From: an uncultured Comamonadaceae bacterium
GTDB lineage: Bacteria > Pseudomonadota > Gammaproteobacteria > Burkholderiales > Burkholderiaceae
NCBI GenBank assembly: GCA_946482595.1
Contig: CAMLSD010000173.1
Location: 1 to 6,502 of the forward strand
Length of the DNA stretch: 6,502 bases
Direction: 5' to 3'
The position numbers and the translations under genes are program-made. Under the pieces are notes generated by a model. It did no database searches, was not told the DNA's origin, and was given only the letters and a program-made list of their open reading frames with translations. This document shows positions 1 to 6,502 of this stretch, piece by piece; position 1 is the stretch's first letter; each line of letters starts with the position of its first letter.

Positions 1-316
1 ACTGGCTGATCTGGTAGCCCTTGGGCAGGTCGGGGTAGAAGTAGTTCTTGCGCGCAAAGATCGACAGCGGGGCCACGCGGGCCTGCACCGCCAGGCCAAA
101 GCGGATCGCCCGCTCGACGGCCGCGCGGTTCATCACCGGCAGCGTGCCGGGCAAGGCCAGGTCCACGGCGCAGGCCTGGGTGTTGGGCGCCGCACCAAAG
201 GCCGTGCTGGCGCCGGAGAAGATCTTCGACTGGGTGGAGAGCTGGGCATGGGTCTCGAGGCCGATCACCACCTCGTAACCCCGCACCAGTTTGCTCTTGA
301 GGGCTGGAGTGCTCAT
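1..316 (-). CDS. gatB: Asp/Glu-tRNA amidotransferase subunit B, N-terminal part (truncated by window edge)
   Basis: GatB is the kinase/tRNA-binding subunit of the GatCAB amidotransferase. It activates the mischarged Glu-tRNA(Gln) or Asp-tRNA(Asn) with ATP and receives ammonia from GatA, in the cytoplasm. Only the first 105 codons are present; the family is usually about 480 residues, and the rest lies left of base 1. The start ATG is 314-316 on the minus strand. Visible family features are [12 protein letters not shown] (residues 17-28, with E21 and H23 in the positions of the conserved metal-binding Glu/His), SKIFSG just after it, [12 protein letters not shown] (52-63) and [15 protein letters not shown] at the edge. 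The start is favoured because MSTP...[12 protein letters not shown] matches a normal GatB beginning; the upstream ribosome site is weak (GGAA). It is the third gene of gatC-gatA-gatB, but separated from gatA by the repeat-filled gap. Identification is firm from these motifs. Confidence 0.96.
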   Translation of the reverse strand, partial: MSTPALKSKLVRGYEVVIGLETHAQLSTQSKIFSGASTAFGAAPNTQACAVDLALPGTLPVMNRAAVERAIRFGLAVQARVAPLSIFARKNYFYPDLPKGYQISQ

Positions 317-395
317 TTCAGTGTTCCGTGGCGGTCAGGGCCGCCGTCTTTGCAAGGACGCGTGCAGGGCGAGGCGCAGCGGCCCTCTCCCCCAG

Positions 396-421
396 CCCCT
401 CTCCCGCAAGCGGGCGAGGGG
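396..421. repeat. GC hairpin, unit A left
   Basis: Arms 396-407 (CCCCTCTCCCGC) and 410-421 (GCGGGCGAGGGG) pair over 12 positions with one mismatch and a two-base AA loop. The same hairpin recurs unchanged at 558-583 in unit B. In the gatA-gatB transcript it would fold stably. There is no T-run, so it is not a classic intrinsic terminator. Confidence 0.85.
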
Positions 422-482
422 AGCATGCGGCAGGACGCTCACCCACAGGCGGGCGAAGGGAGCCTGCGGCAAGGGGCTTGAT

Positions 483-510
483 CCCTCGCCCCCGGACACG
501 GGGGAGAGGG
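483..510. repeat. GC hairpin, unit A right
   Basis: Arms 483-494 (CCCTCGCCCCCG) and 499-510 (CGGGGGAGAGGG) pair with one mismatch around a GACA loop. Read on the minus strand it resembles the left hairpin motif, so each unit holds two motifs in opposite orientation. Confidence 0.85.
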
Positions 511-525
511 GGCGCCACACCCACC

Positions 526-543
526 TCAGGCCCCCGCCGGCGC
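526..543 (-). pseudogene. Duplicated remnant of the gatA last codons and stop
   Basis: Read on the minus strand, 543-526 encodes Ala-Pro-Ala-Gly-Ala-stop. The true gatA end at 717-700 encodes Ala-Pro-Ala-Gly-Val-stop. The two differ by one base (GCC versus GTC), and the similarity continues past the stop (GAGGTGG). The simplest reading is that the duplication captured the end of gatA. The alternative is that the repeat family itself carries this string and gatA happens to end in it. The remnant has no function as coding sequence. Confidence 0.6.
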
Positions 544-557
544 GCCCTCTCCCCCAG

Positions 558-583
558 CCCCTCTCCCGCAAGCGGGCGAGGGG
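558..583. repeat. GC hairpin, unit B left
   Basis: This is an identical copy of the 396-421 hairpin, displaced by 162 bp: arms 558-569 and 572-583, loop AA. Confidence 0.85.
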
Positions 584-644
584 AGCATGCGGCAGGACGC
601 TCACCCGCGGGCGGGCGAAGGGAACATGCGGCAAGGGGCTTGCT

Positions 645-672
645 CCCTCGCCCCCGGACACGGGGGAGAGGG
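645..672. repeat. GC hairpin, unit B right
   Basis: This is a copy of the 483-510 hairpin, displaced by 162 bp: arms 645-656 and 661-672, loop GACA. It is followed by the extra 12 bases found only in unit B. Confidence 0.85.
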
Positions 673-699
673 CTGGGGAGAGGGGGCGCCACAACCACC

Positions 700-2181
700 T
701 CAGACCCCCGCCGGCGCGCGCTGGTGGAAGTCGGTCGCCTGCTGGAAGGCGTGAGCCGCATGCAGCAGTTCACCTTCGCGCCAGTAGTTGCCGATCAACT
801 GCAGGCCCACCGGCATGCCGTGTTCCCCGGTGCCGGCTGGCACGCTCATGCCGGGCAGGCCGGCCAGGCTGCCGGGCAGCGTGAAGATGTCGGCCAGGTA
901 TTCCTGCACCGGGTCGCCCTGGCTGCCGATCTCGCGCGCCACCGTGGGCGCCACCGGGCCGGCGATCAGGTCGCACTGGCTGAAGGCAGCCTGGAAGTCG
1001 TCGGCGATCATGCGCCGCAGTTTCTGGGCCTGCAGGTAGTAGGCGTCGTAGTAGCCATGGCTCAGCACATAGGTGCCGATCATGATGCGGCGCTTGACCT
1101 CGGGCCCGAACCCCTCGGCGCGCGTCTTGCGGTACATGTCGAGCAGGTCGGTGTACTGCGCGGCGCGGTGGCCGAACTTCACGCCGTCGAAACGGCTGAG
1201 GTTGGAGCTGGCTTCGGCCGGGGCAATGATGTAGTAGACCGGGATCGACAGCTCGGTGCGCGGCAGCGAGACGTCGACCAGCGTGGCGCCAAGCTTCTCG
1301 TATTCGGCCAGCGCAGACCGCACGGCGGCCAGCACACCGGGCGCCACGCCGTCGCCGAAAAACTCGCGCGGCAGGCCGATGCGCAGGCCCTTGAGCGGCT
1401 GCGCCGCCGTCGCGCCCTCGCGGGGGGTGCGGATGGCCGCGGCGTAGTCCTCGACCGGCCGTTCGGCTGAGGTGGCGTCGCGTTCGTCGAAGCCGCTCAT
1501 GGCCGACAGCAGCAGCGCGCAGTCCTCGGCCGTCTGCGCGATCGGGCCGGCCTGGTCCAGGCTGGACGCAAAGGCGATCATGCCGTGGCGCGAACAACGG
1601 CCATAGGTGGGCTTGATGCCGGTGACACCACACAGCGCGGCCGGCTGGCGCACCGACCCGCCGGTGTCGGTGCCGGTGGCCGCCGGCACCAGACGCGCCG
1701 CCACCGCGGCGGCCGAACCGCCCGACGATCCGCCGGTGATGCGCTGGGTGTCCCAGGGGTTGCGCGCCGAGCCGAAGGCCGAGTTCTCGTTGGCGCCACC
1801 CATCGCGAATTCGTCGCAATTGAGCTTGCCCAGGCTCACCGTGCCGGCCTCGCGCAGCAGACGCACGACGGTGGCGTCGAAGGGGCTGCGGTAGCCCGCC
1901 AGCATCTTCGAGGCCGCGGTGCTCGGGAAATCGGTGGTGACGAAGATGTCCTTGTGCGCCAGCGGCACACCGAGCAGCGCACCGGTCTCGCCGCGTGCGC
2001 GGCGGGCATCGGCCTCGCGCGCCTGGGCCAGCGCGACGGACTCGTCGGTGCACAGGAAGGCCCCCAATTGTTGGTGGCTGGCAACCCGTGCAAGCAGGTG
2101 TGTGGCGAGTTCGACGCTGGAGACGGTGCGTGCGTCGAGCTGGCGGCCGAGTTCGGCCACCGTCATGCGGTGCAGATCCAT
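700..2181 (-). CDS. gatA: Asp/Glu-tRNA amidotransferase subunit A (glutaminase/amidase)
   Basis: GatA releases ammonia from glutamine for transamidation of Glu-tRNA(Gln)/Asp-tRNA(Asn) in the cytoplasmic GatCAB complex. The protein is 493 residues, normal for the family. The amidase-signature core is complete: HKDIF with Lys77, [13 protein letters not shown] with the cis-Ser at Ser152, and [13 protein letters not shown] with nucleophile Ser176. The spacings of 75 and 24 residues match the known Lys-Ser-Ser triad. The GatA C-terminal block [19 protein letters not shown] is at 429-446, and the protein ends [10 protein letters not shown] chose the ATG at 2179-2181 because [11 protein letters not shown] fits family starts and a GAGGGG ribosome site (2189-2194) sits seven bases upstream. 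A GTG at 2194-2196 overlapping the gatC stop would add five residues. gatC ends only 11 bases upstream. The last codons lie inside repeat unit B. Confidence 0.98.
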   Translation of the reverse strand: MDLHRMTVAELGRQLDARTVSSVELATHLLARVASHQQLGAFLCTDESVALAQAREADARRARGETGALLGVPLAHKDIFVTTDFPSTAASKMLAGYRSPFDATVVRLLREAGTVSLGKLNCDEFAMGGANENSAFGSARNPWDTQRITGGSSGGSAAAVAARLVPAATGTDTGGSVRQPAALCGVTGIKPTYGRCSRHGMIAFASSLDQAGPIAQTAEDCALLLSAMSGFDERDATSAERPVEDYAAAIRTPREGATAAQPLKGLRIGLPREFFGDGVAPGVLAAVRSALAEYEKLGATLVDVSLPRTELSIPVYYIIAPAEASSNLSRFDGVKFGHRAAQYTDLLDMYRKTRAEGFGPEVKRRIMIGTYVLSHGYYDAYYLQAQKLRRMIADDFQAAFSQCDLIAGPVAPTVAREIGSQGDPVQEYLADIFTLPGSLAGLPGMSVPAGTGEHGMPVGLQLIGNYWREGELLHAAHAFQQATDFHQRAPAGV

Positions 2182-2188
2182 GCCCGGG

Positions 2189-2194
2189 CCCCTC
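2189..2194 (-). promoter_or_regulatory. gatA ribosome binding site
   Basis: The minus strand reads GAGGGG, seven bases before the ATG at 2181. It overlaps the gatC TGA stop (2193-2195), which suggests translational coupling of gatA to gatC. It decides the start in favour of 2181 over the GTG at 2196. Confidence 0.65.
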
Positions 2195-2492
2195 ACTCGA
2201 TGACCTTGGGAACGAGGAACAGGCCGTCCTCGACCGCCGGGGCGCTGCGCTGGTTGGCCTCGCGCTGGTCGGTCTCGGTGACACGGTCCTCGCGCAGGCG
2301 CAGGGCCACGTCCTGCACGGCCGACAGCGGGGTGTAGAGCGGCTCGATGCCGGTGGTGTCCACCGCGCGCATCTGTTCGACGATGTCGAAGAAGCCGTTG
2401 AGCTGCGTGAGCATCGCGGCCTGTTCGGACTCGGTCAGTTCGAGTCGCGCGAGCAGCGCGATGCGGCTCACGTCTTGTGGGGTCAGAGCCAT
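2193..2492 (-). CDS. gatC: Asp/Glu-tRNA amidotransferase subunit C
   Basis: GatC is the small subunit that wraps around the GatA-GatB interface and stabilises the amidotransferase. The protein is 99 residues, within the usual 90-100. It begins [19 protein letters not shown], the typical helical N-terminus. It continues with [19 protein letters not shown] (34-52), the LREDRV segment (67-72) that resembles the family LRxDxV motif, and the conserved end [10 protein letters not shown]. The ATG at 2490-2492 is preferred over an in-frame GTG at 2523-2525, which would add 11 residues ([11 protein letters not shown]) unlike the family; neither has a clear Shine-Dalgarno. It is the first gene of the gat operon, divergent from mreB with 292 bp between the two starts. 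Confidence 0.96.
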   Translation of the reverse strand: MALTPQDVSRIALLARLELTESEQAAMLTQLNGFFDIVEQMRAVDTTGIEPLYTPLSAVQDVALRLREDRVTETDQREANQRSAPAVEDGLFLVPKVIE

Positions 2493-2547
2493 GGAAATAG
2501 TAATCAGTTGGGGGTTCGTGCCCACATTCTTGCGGGTTCGATGGGGT

Positions 2548-2553
2548 ATTATC
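2548..2553 (-). promoter_or_regulatory. Possible -10 element for gatCAB
   Basis: The minus strand reads GATAAT, one base from TATAAT, and would give a leader of roughly 45-50 bases before the gatC ATG. The plus strand over 2547-2552 reads TATTAT, also one mismatch from consensus, so the element could equally serve mreB or both. No good -35 hexamer is found at 16-18 bp on either side, hence the low confidence. Confidence 0.35.
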
Positions 2554-2558
2554 GCCCG

Positions 2559-2567
2559 TTATCCACA
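2559..2567 (+). promoter_or_regulatory. Consensus DnaA box (TTATCCACA)
   Basis: This is an exact match to the high-affinity DnaA binding site TTATNCACA. It lies five bases upstream of the GATAAT hexamer on the gatC side, inside what would be the -10/-35 spacer, and just downstream of the TATTAT hexamer on the mreB side. Only one box is visible, so it is not an origin; a regulatory or DnaA-titration role is inferred from position only. Confidence 0.55.
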
Positions 2568-2577
2568 GCCGGCCTGA

Positions 2578-3828
<1,251 letters not shown>

Positions 3829-3844
3829 ACGCTTCCATGCCCCC

Positions 3845-3882
3845 AGCCGGCCCGCCCCGTGAGCAGCAGGTGGCCGGCTTTG
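3845..3882 (+). promoter_or_regulatory. Stem-loop between mreB and mreC
   Basis: AGCCGGCC (3845-3852) and GGCCGGCT (3872-3879) are a perfect 8-bp inverted repeat with a 19-base loop, followed by only three T (3879-3881). It begins 17 bases after the mreB stop. The short T-run and long loop argue against an efficient terminator. An attenuator, or an mRNA-stabilising structure that raises MreB relative to MreC/MreD, is plausible. Confidence 0.45.
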
Positions 3883-3933
3883 CCGTATCCGACGCCCGCC
3901 CGCACGGCGTGACCCCCTGAGCCTCGACGCACC

Positions 3934-4854
3934 ATGCCGCTCGGCACCCTGGACCGCAACCCGCCACCCATGTTCAAGCAGGGGCTGTCGGCGGTCGCCC
4001 AGCTCACGATCTTCTCGGCGCTGGCGATCTTCCTGATGGTGGCCGACACCCGGCTGCGCATCACCGAACCCCTGCGTGCACTCGTGGCCACGGTGCTGCA
4101 CCCGGTGCAACGCGCCCTGCTGGTGCCCGTCGAGATGGTGCGCGGCGGGGGTGAGTACATGCGCGGGCTGTCCGACGCGATCGAGCGCGAGAAGGTCGCC
4201 GAGCGCAAGCTGGTCGAGCAGGCGGCCCGCCTGGGCCGCATCGAGCTGCTGGAGGCCGAAAACGCGCGGCTGCGAGCCCTGCTGAGCCTGCGCCCCGCCC
4301 TGGCCGCCGAGACTCGCGCCGCCGAGGTGCTGTATGACGCGCCCGACCCCTACACCCGCAAGATCATCATCGACAAGGGCGCCACCCAGGGCGTGACTGC
4401 CGGCTCGCCGGTGATCGACGAGACCGGCGTGCTCGGCCAGGTGACACGCGTGTACCCGCTCACCTCCGAGGTGACCCTGCTGATCGACAAGGACGCGATC
4501 ATCCCGGTGTTCAACACCCGCACCCAGGTGCGCGGTGTGGCCTACGGCGACCCGACCACCGGCGGCATGGAGCTGCGCTACATGGCCACCAATGCCGACG
4601 TGCGCGAAGGCGACGAGCTGACCACCTCCGGCGTGGACGGCGTCTACCCGGCCGGCCTGGCCGTGGCCCGGGTGACCCGGGTCGACCCGCGGGCCGACAC
4701 CTCGTTCGCCAAGATCCTGCTCAGCCCGGTGGCCATGCTGGCCAATGCCCATCACGTGCTGGTGGTGCAGCCCGTGGGCGAGCAACTGCCGCCCCCGCCA
4801 CCGCCAGAGACGTCGACGCCGCCAGCGCGCCGCAAGCCGGGAGCCCGGCCATGA
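3934..4854 (+). CDS. mreC: Rod shape-determining protein MreC
   Basis: MreC is a single-pass inner-membrane protein whose periplasmic part scaffolds and activates the elongasome, contacting PBP2. The protein is 306 residues. It has a short cytoplasmic N-terminus (MPLGTLDRNPPPMFKQG), one membrane segment (about 23-37, ending FLMVAD), a predicted coiled coil (about 82-120, rich in Glu/Arg/Leu, ending LLEAENARLRALL), and then the MreC beta-barrel region (KIIIDKGATQGV 143-154; GVLGQV 165-170; TLLIDKD 181-187; GDELTTSGVDGVYPAGLAV 226-244). A proline-rich tail (PPPPPP 286-291) follows. The ATG at 3934 gives the N-terminus usual for this order; an internal ATG at 3970 is the alternative. The ribosome site is weak. 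The gene lies 105 bp after mreB and overlaps mreD by ATGA. Confidence 0.97.
   Translation: MPLGTLDRNPPPMFKQGLSAVAQLTIFSALAIFLMVADTRLRITEPLRALVATVLHPVQRALLVPVEMVRGGGEYMRGLSDAIEREKVAERKLVEQAARLGRIELLEAENARLRALLSLRPALAAETRAAEVLYDAPDPYTRKIIIDKGATQGVTAGSPVIDETGVLGQVTRVYPLTSEVTLLIDKDAIIPVFNTRTQVRGVAYGDPTTGGMELRYMATNADVREGDELTTSGVDGVYPAGLAVARVTRVDPRADTSFAKILLSPVAMLANAHHVLVVQPVGEQLPPPPPPETSTPPARRKPGARP
4836..4849 (+). promoter_or_regulatory. Hairpin covering the mreD ribosome binding site
   Basis: GCCGGG (4836-4841) and CCCGGC (4844-4849) form a perfect 6-bp stem around AG, ending one base before the mreD ATG. The only Shine-Dalgarno-like bases (GGGAG, 4839-4843) are inside it. Because the stem lies within the last mreC codons, ribosomes finishing mreC would melt it, which suggests translational coupling of mreD to mreC. 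Confidence 0.5.
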
Positions 4855-5369
4855 TGCCCCGCAGTTCCGACCAGCTGCTGCTGCCGGTCAACCCGGTGTT
4901 CGTGTGGTTCTCGCTGCTGATGGCGCTGGGCCTGAACCTGCTGCCGCTGGGCCGCACCACGGCCATGCCCGATCTGCTGGCGCTGACGCTGGTGTTCTGG
5001 AACGTGCACCAGCCGCGCAAGGTCGGTGTGGGCATCGCCTTCACCTTCGGCCTGCTGATGGACGTGCACGACGGTGCACTGCTGGGACAGCATGCGCTGG
5101 CCTACACCCTGCTGAGCTACTTTGCGATCACCATCCATCGGCGCCTGCTGTGGTTCACGCTGGCCTCCCAGGCGGTGCAGATCCTGCCGCTGTTCATGGC
5201 CGCGCAGGCGGTGTCGGTGATCGTGCGACTTCTTGCCGGGGACACCTTCCCTGGTTGGGAACTGCTGCTCGCGCCCGTGTTCGAATCCTTGTTGTGGCCG
5301 CTGGCCACCTGGGTGCTGCTTGCGCCGCAGCGCCGCCCGCCCGACCGCGACGAGAATCGTCCGCTGTGA
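4851..5369 (+). CDS. mreD: Rod shape-determining protein MreD
   Basis: MreD is a polytopic inner-membrane partner of MreC in the elongasome. The protein is 172 residues, slightly longer than E. coli MreD (162). It begins MMPRSSDQLLLPVNPVFVW and has about five to six hydrophobic segments (roughly 12-33, 38-51, 58-72, 79-97, 101-127, 136-157), with a charged tail (RRPPDRDENRPL). The conserved LPLGR and PDLLALTLVFW-NVHQPRKVGVG segments sit after the first helix, and FGLLMDVHDGALLGQHAL (66-83) is the most recognisable MreD signature. ATG 4851 and ATG 4854 are adjacent starts; 4851 gives the classic ATGA overlap with the mreC stop, and the choice changes one residue. Confidence 0.95.
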   Translation: MMPRSSDQLLLPVNPVFVWFSLLMALGLNLLPLGRTTAMPDLLALTLVFWNVHQPRKVGVGIAFTFGLLMDVHDGALLGQHALAYTLLSYFAITIHRRLLWFTLASQAVQILPLFMAAQAVSVIVRLLAGDTFPGWELLLAPVFESLLWPLATWVLLAPQRRPPDRDENRPL

Positions 5370-5399
5370 GCCCCGCTGCCGCCGCGGGCCCGTGAGACC

Positions 5400-6502
5400 A
5401 TGACCGAACTCAAGAACCTCGAACTGGAGCTGTCGCGCTTTCGCGCGAGGCTGCTGTTCGCGGCGGCGATGGTGCTGGTGTGTTTCGGGCTGGTGGCCGC
5501 CCGGCTGGTGTATCTGCAGGTGCACCGGCACGACGAACTCTCGACACGCGCCGAGAACAACCGCATCTCGGTCGTGCCGGTGGTGCCCAACCGCGGGCTC
5601 ATCCTTGACCGCAACGGCGTGGTGCTGGCCACGAACTACTCGGCCTACACGCTGGAGCTGACCCCCTCCAAGATCGACGACCTCGACGCCACGATCGACG
5701 AGCTGTCGACCATCGTCGAGATCACCGCCTACGACCGGCGCCGCTTCAAGCGCCTGCTCGAGGAATCCAAGAGCTTCGAGTCGCTGCCGGTGCGCAGTCG
5801 GCTGAGCGACGACGAGGTGGCCCGCTTTTCGGCGCAGCGCTACCGCTTCCCCGGCGTGGACGTGAAGGCGCGGCTGTTCCGCAACTACCCCTTCGGTGAC
5901 ACGGCGGCCCATGTGATCGGCTACATCGGCCGCATCAACCAGGCCGAGAAGGAGCGCATCGACGAGGCCGAGGACGCCGCCAACTACCGCGGCACCGAAT
6001 ACATCGGCAAGCTCGGCATCGAACAGAGCTACGAGCGTGAGCTGCATGGCCTGACCGGCTTCGAGGAGGTCGAGACCAGCGCCGGGGGCCGCGCAGTGCG
6101 CCGGCTGCGCTCCAGCCCGGCCACGCCCGGCAACACGGTGCGCCTGTCGATCGACATCAAGCTGCAGCACCTGGTCGAGCGCCTGTACGGCAGCCGCCGG
6201 GGCGCGCTGGTGGCGATCGACCCCAAGACCGGCGAGCTGCTGGCCTTCGTGAGCAAGCCCACCTTCGACCCCAATCTGTTCGTCGACGGCATCGATGTCG
6301 AGAACTGGAAGCTGCTGAACGAGTCGCTCGACAAGCCGCTGCTCAATCGTGCGCTGCGCGGCGCCTATCCACCCGGGTCGACCTACAAGCCCTTCATGGC
6401 GCTGGCCGCACTGAACACCGGCACGCGCACCGCCGCCGAGGCGGTGCTCGACACCGGCGTGTTCATGTTCGGCAACCACCGCTTCCGCAGCCATGGCGAC
6501 GG
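5400..6502 (+). CDS. mrdA: Penicillin-binding protein 2, peptidoglycan D,D-transpeptidase (truncated by window edge)
   Basis: PBP2 crosslinks peptidoglycan during side-wall elongation, working with the RodA glycosyltransferase. The frame is open to the right edge: 367 codons plus two bases of an expected 600-plus. Features: a short cytoplasmic N-terminus and one membrane anchor (about 17-37), the pedestal domain with RGLILDRNG (65-73), HVIGYIGRI (171-179) and GKLGIEQSYE (203-212), the start of the transpeptidase domain (LSIDIKLQHLVE, 249-260; GALVAIDPKTGELLAFVSKP), and the catalytic PPGSTYKP, where Ser327 is the acyl-enzyme nucleophile and Lys330 the SxxK lysine. The later SxN and KTG motifs lie beyond the window. 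The ATG at 5400 follows mreD by 30 bp with a weak GTGAGA upstream. rodA is expected next. Confidence 0.97.
   Translation, partial: MTELKNLELELSRFRARLLFAAAMVLVCFGLVAARLVYLQVHRHDELSTRAENNRISVVPVVPNRGLILDRNGVVLATNYSAYTLELTPSKIDDLDATIDELSTIVEITAYDRRRFKRLLEESKSFESLPVRSRLSDDEVARFSAQRYRFPGVDVKARLFRNYPFGDTAAHVIGYIGRINQAEKERIDEAEDAANYRGTEYIGKLGIEQSYERELHGLTGFEEVETSAGGRAVRRLRSSPATPGNTVRLSIDIKLQHLVERLYGSRRGALVAIDPKTGELLAFVSKPTFDPNLFVDGIDVENWKLLNESLDKPLLNRALRGAYPPGSTYKPFMALAALNTGTRTAAEAVLDTGVFMFGNHRFRSHGD

Larger units (their letters stand above)
382..543. repeat. Tandem repeat unit A (162 bp)
   Basis: This is the left unit of a direct tandem duplication. It aligns base for base with 544-717 except for about seven substitutions and a 12-bp gap, roughly 96% identity over the aligned bases by hand count. 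Order within the unit: CCCTCTCCCCCAGCCCC, a hairpin (396-421), two copies of a 24-base motif beginning GCGGGCGA (410-433 and 449-472, three mismatches), a second hairpin (483-510), then a segment resembling the gatA 3' end (526-543). The two hairpin motifs are inverted relative to each other, so the unit resembles a paired REP/BIME-type element. Similar CCCTCTCCC...GGGAGAGGG intergenic elements are, from memory, scattered through many beta- and gammaproteobacterial genomes; that link is not verified here. Confidence 0.9.
317..699. other. gatA-gatB gap, non-coding, mostly repeats
   Basis: This 383-bp gap lies inside what is normally a compact gatCAB operon. Bases 317-381 show nothing I recognise. 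Bases 382-699 belong to a GC-rich tandem duplication described in the following entries. Several open frames cross it on both strands, but their translations are low-complexity Arg/Pro/Ala/Gly repeats that mirror the DNA repeat, and no start with a convincing ribosome site is seen, so I call no gene. The gatA stop codon (700-702) lies at the right border. Confidence 0.85.
544..717. repeat. Tandem repeat unit B (174 bp), overlapping the gatA 3' end
   Basis: This is the right unit of the duplication. It follows the same order as unit A, with hairpins at 558-583 and 645-672 and the 24-base motif beginning at 572 and 611. It differs by a 12-bp addition near 673-684 (GGCTGGGGAGAG), which extends the second motif so that it better mirrors the CCCTCTCCCCCAGCCCC of the first. 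The last 18 bases (700-717) are the authentic gatA stop codon and final codons, so the repeat unit runs into coding sequence. The two units are immediately adjacent. Confidence 0.9.

Noticed and set aside
396..421. Intrinsic terminator after gatA
   Set aside because: The stem is strong, but no T-run follows on either strand, and gatB downstream must still be transcribed.
382..717. Possible CRISPR array
   Set aside because: There are only two long near-identical units with no unique spacers between them; the internal symmetry is that of hairpin elements.
317..717. Possible insertion sequence between gatA and gatB
   Set aside because: There is no transposase frame and no clear terminal inverted repeats with target duplications; the segment is a non-coding repeat.
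328..1470. A 380-codon plus-strand frame across the repeats and opposite gatA
   Set aside because: Its first part is the DNA repeat translated into Arg/Pro/Gly strings, and the rest is antisense to gatA. There is no ribosome site or family match.
1585..2337. A 250-codon plus-strand frame opposite gatA and gatC
   Set aside because: It is antisense to two confidently identified genes, with biased composition and no motifs.
2559..2567. Chromosomal replication origin
   Set aside because: Only one DnaA box is seen, with no cluster of boxes, no extended AT-rich unwinding region and no dnaA/dnaN/gidA neighbours.
4752..6494. A 580-codon open frame on the minus strand opposite mreD and mrdA
   Set aside because: It has the same low-complexity composition with many Gln/His/Arg runs, and lies opposite clearly real MreD and PBP2.

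Overview
The window is a GC-rich, ordinary chromosomal segment that looks like a betaproteobacterium of the order Burkholderiales. This is judged from memory: the MreB ending in TSE, the MreC start MPLGTLDRNPPP, the head-to-head gatCAB / mreBCD-mrdA arrangement and the strong G/C third-position bias. Genus cannot be settled from the sequence.

Left half, minus strand: the glutamyl/aspartyl-tRNA amidotransferase operon gatC (2193-2492), gatA (700-2181) and the first 105 codons of gatB (1-316, running off the left edge). gatC and gatA are almost touching. gatA and gatB are separated by about 380 bp that hold no gene. Most of that gap is a GC-rich tandem duplication (382-543 and 544-717), each unit made of two facing hairpin motifs. 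The duplication carries a copy of the last few codons and stop of gatA.

Middle (2493-2784): the divergent intergenic region. It holds a perfect consensus DnaA box (2559-2567) beside a -10-like element, and two interleaved 6-bp inverted repeats in the mreB leader (2674-2704).

Right half, plus strand: the cell-shape/elongasome operon mreB (2785-3828), mreC (3934-4854), mreD (4851-5369) and the first 367 codons of mrdA/PBP2 (5400 to the right edge). mreC and mreD overlap by ATGA, and a perfect hairpin covers the mreD ribosome binding site. A stem-loop lies between mreB and mreC.

Functionally, one arm supplies correctly charged Gln-tRNA(Gln) and/or Asn-tRNA(Asn) for translation. The other builds the lateral cell wall: MreB filaments, the MreC/MreD membrane bridge and the PBP2 transpeptidase. 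I found no mobile element, phage gene, CRISPR array or undescribed protein system. The items worth a second look are non-coding: the repeat insertion between gatA and gatB, the DnaA box, and the RNA structures in the mre operon.
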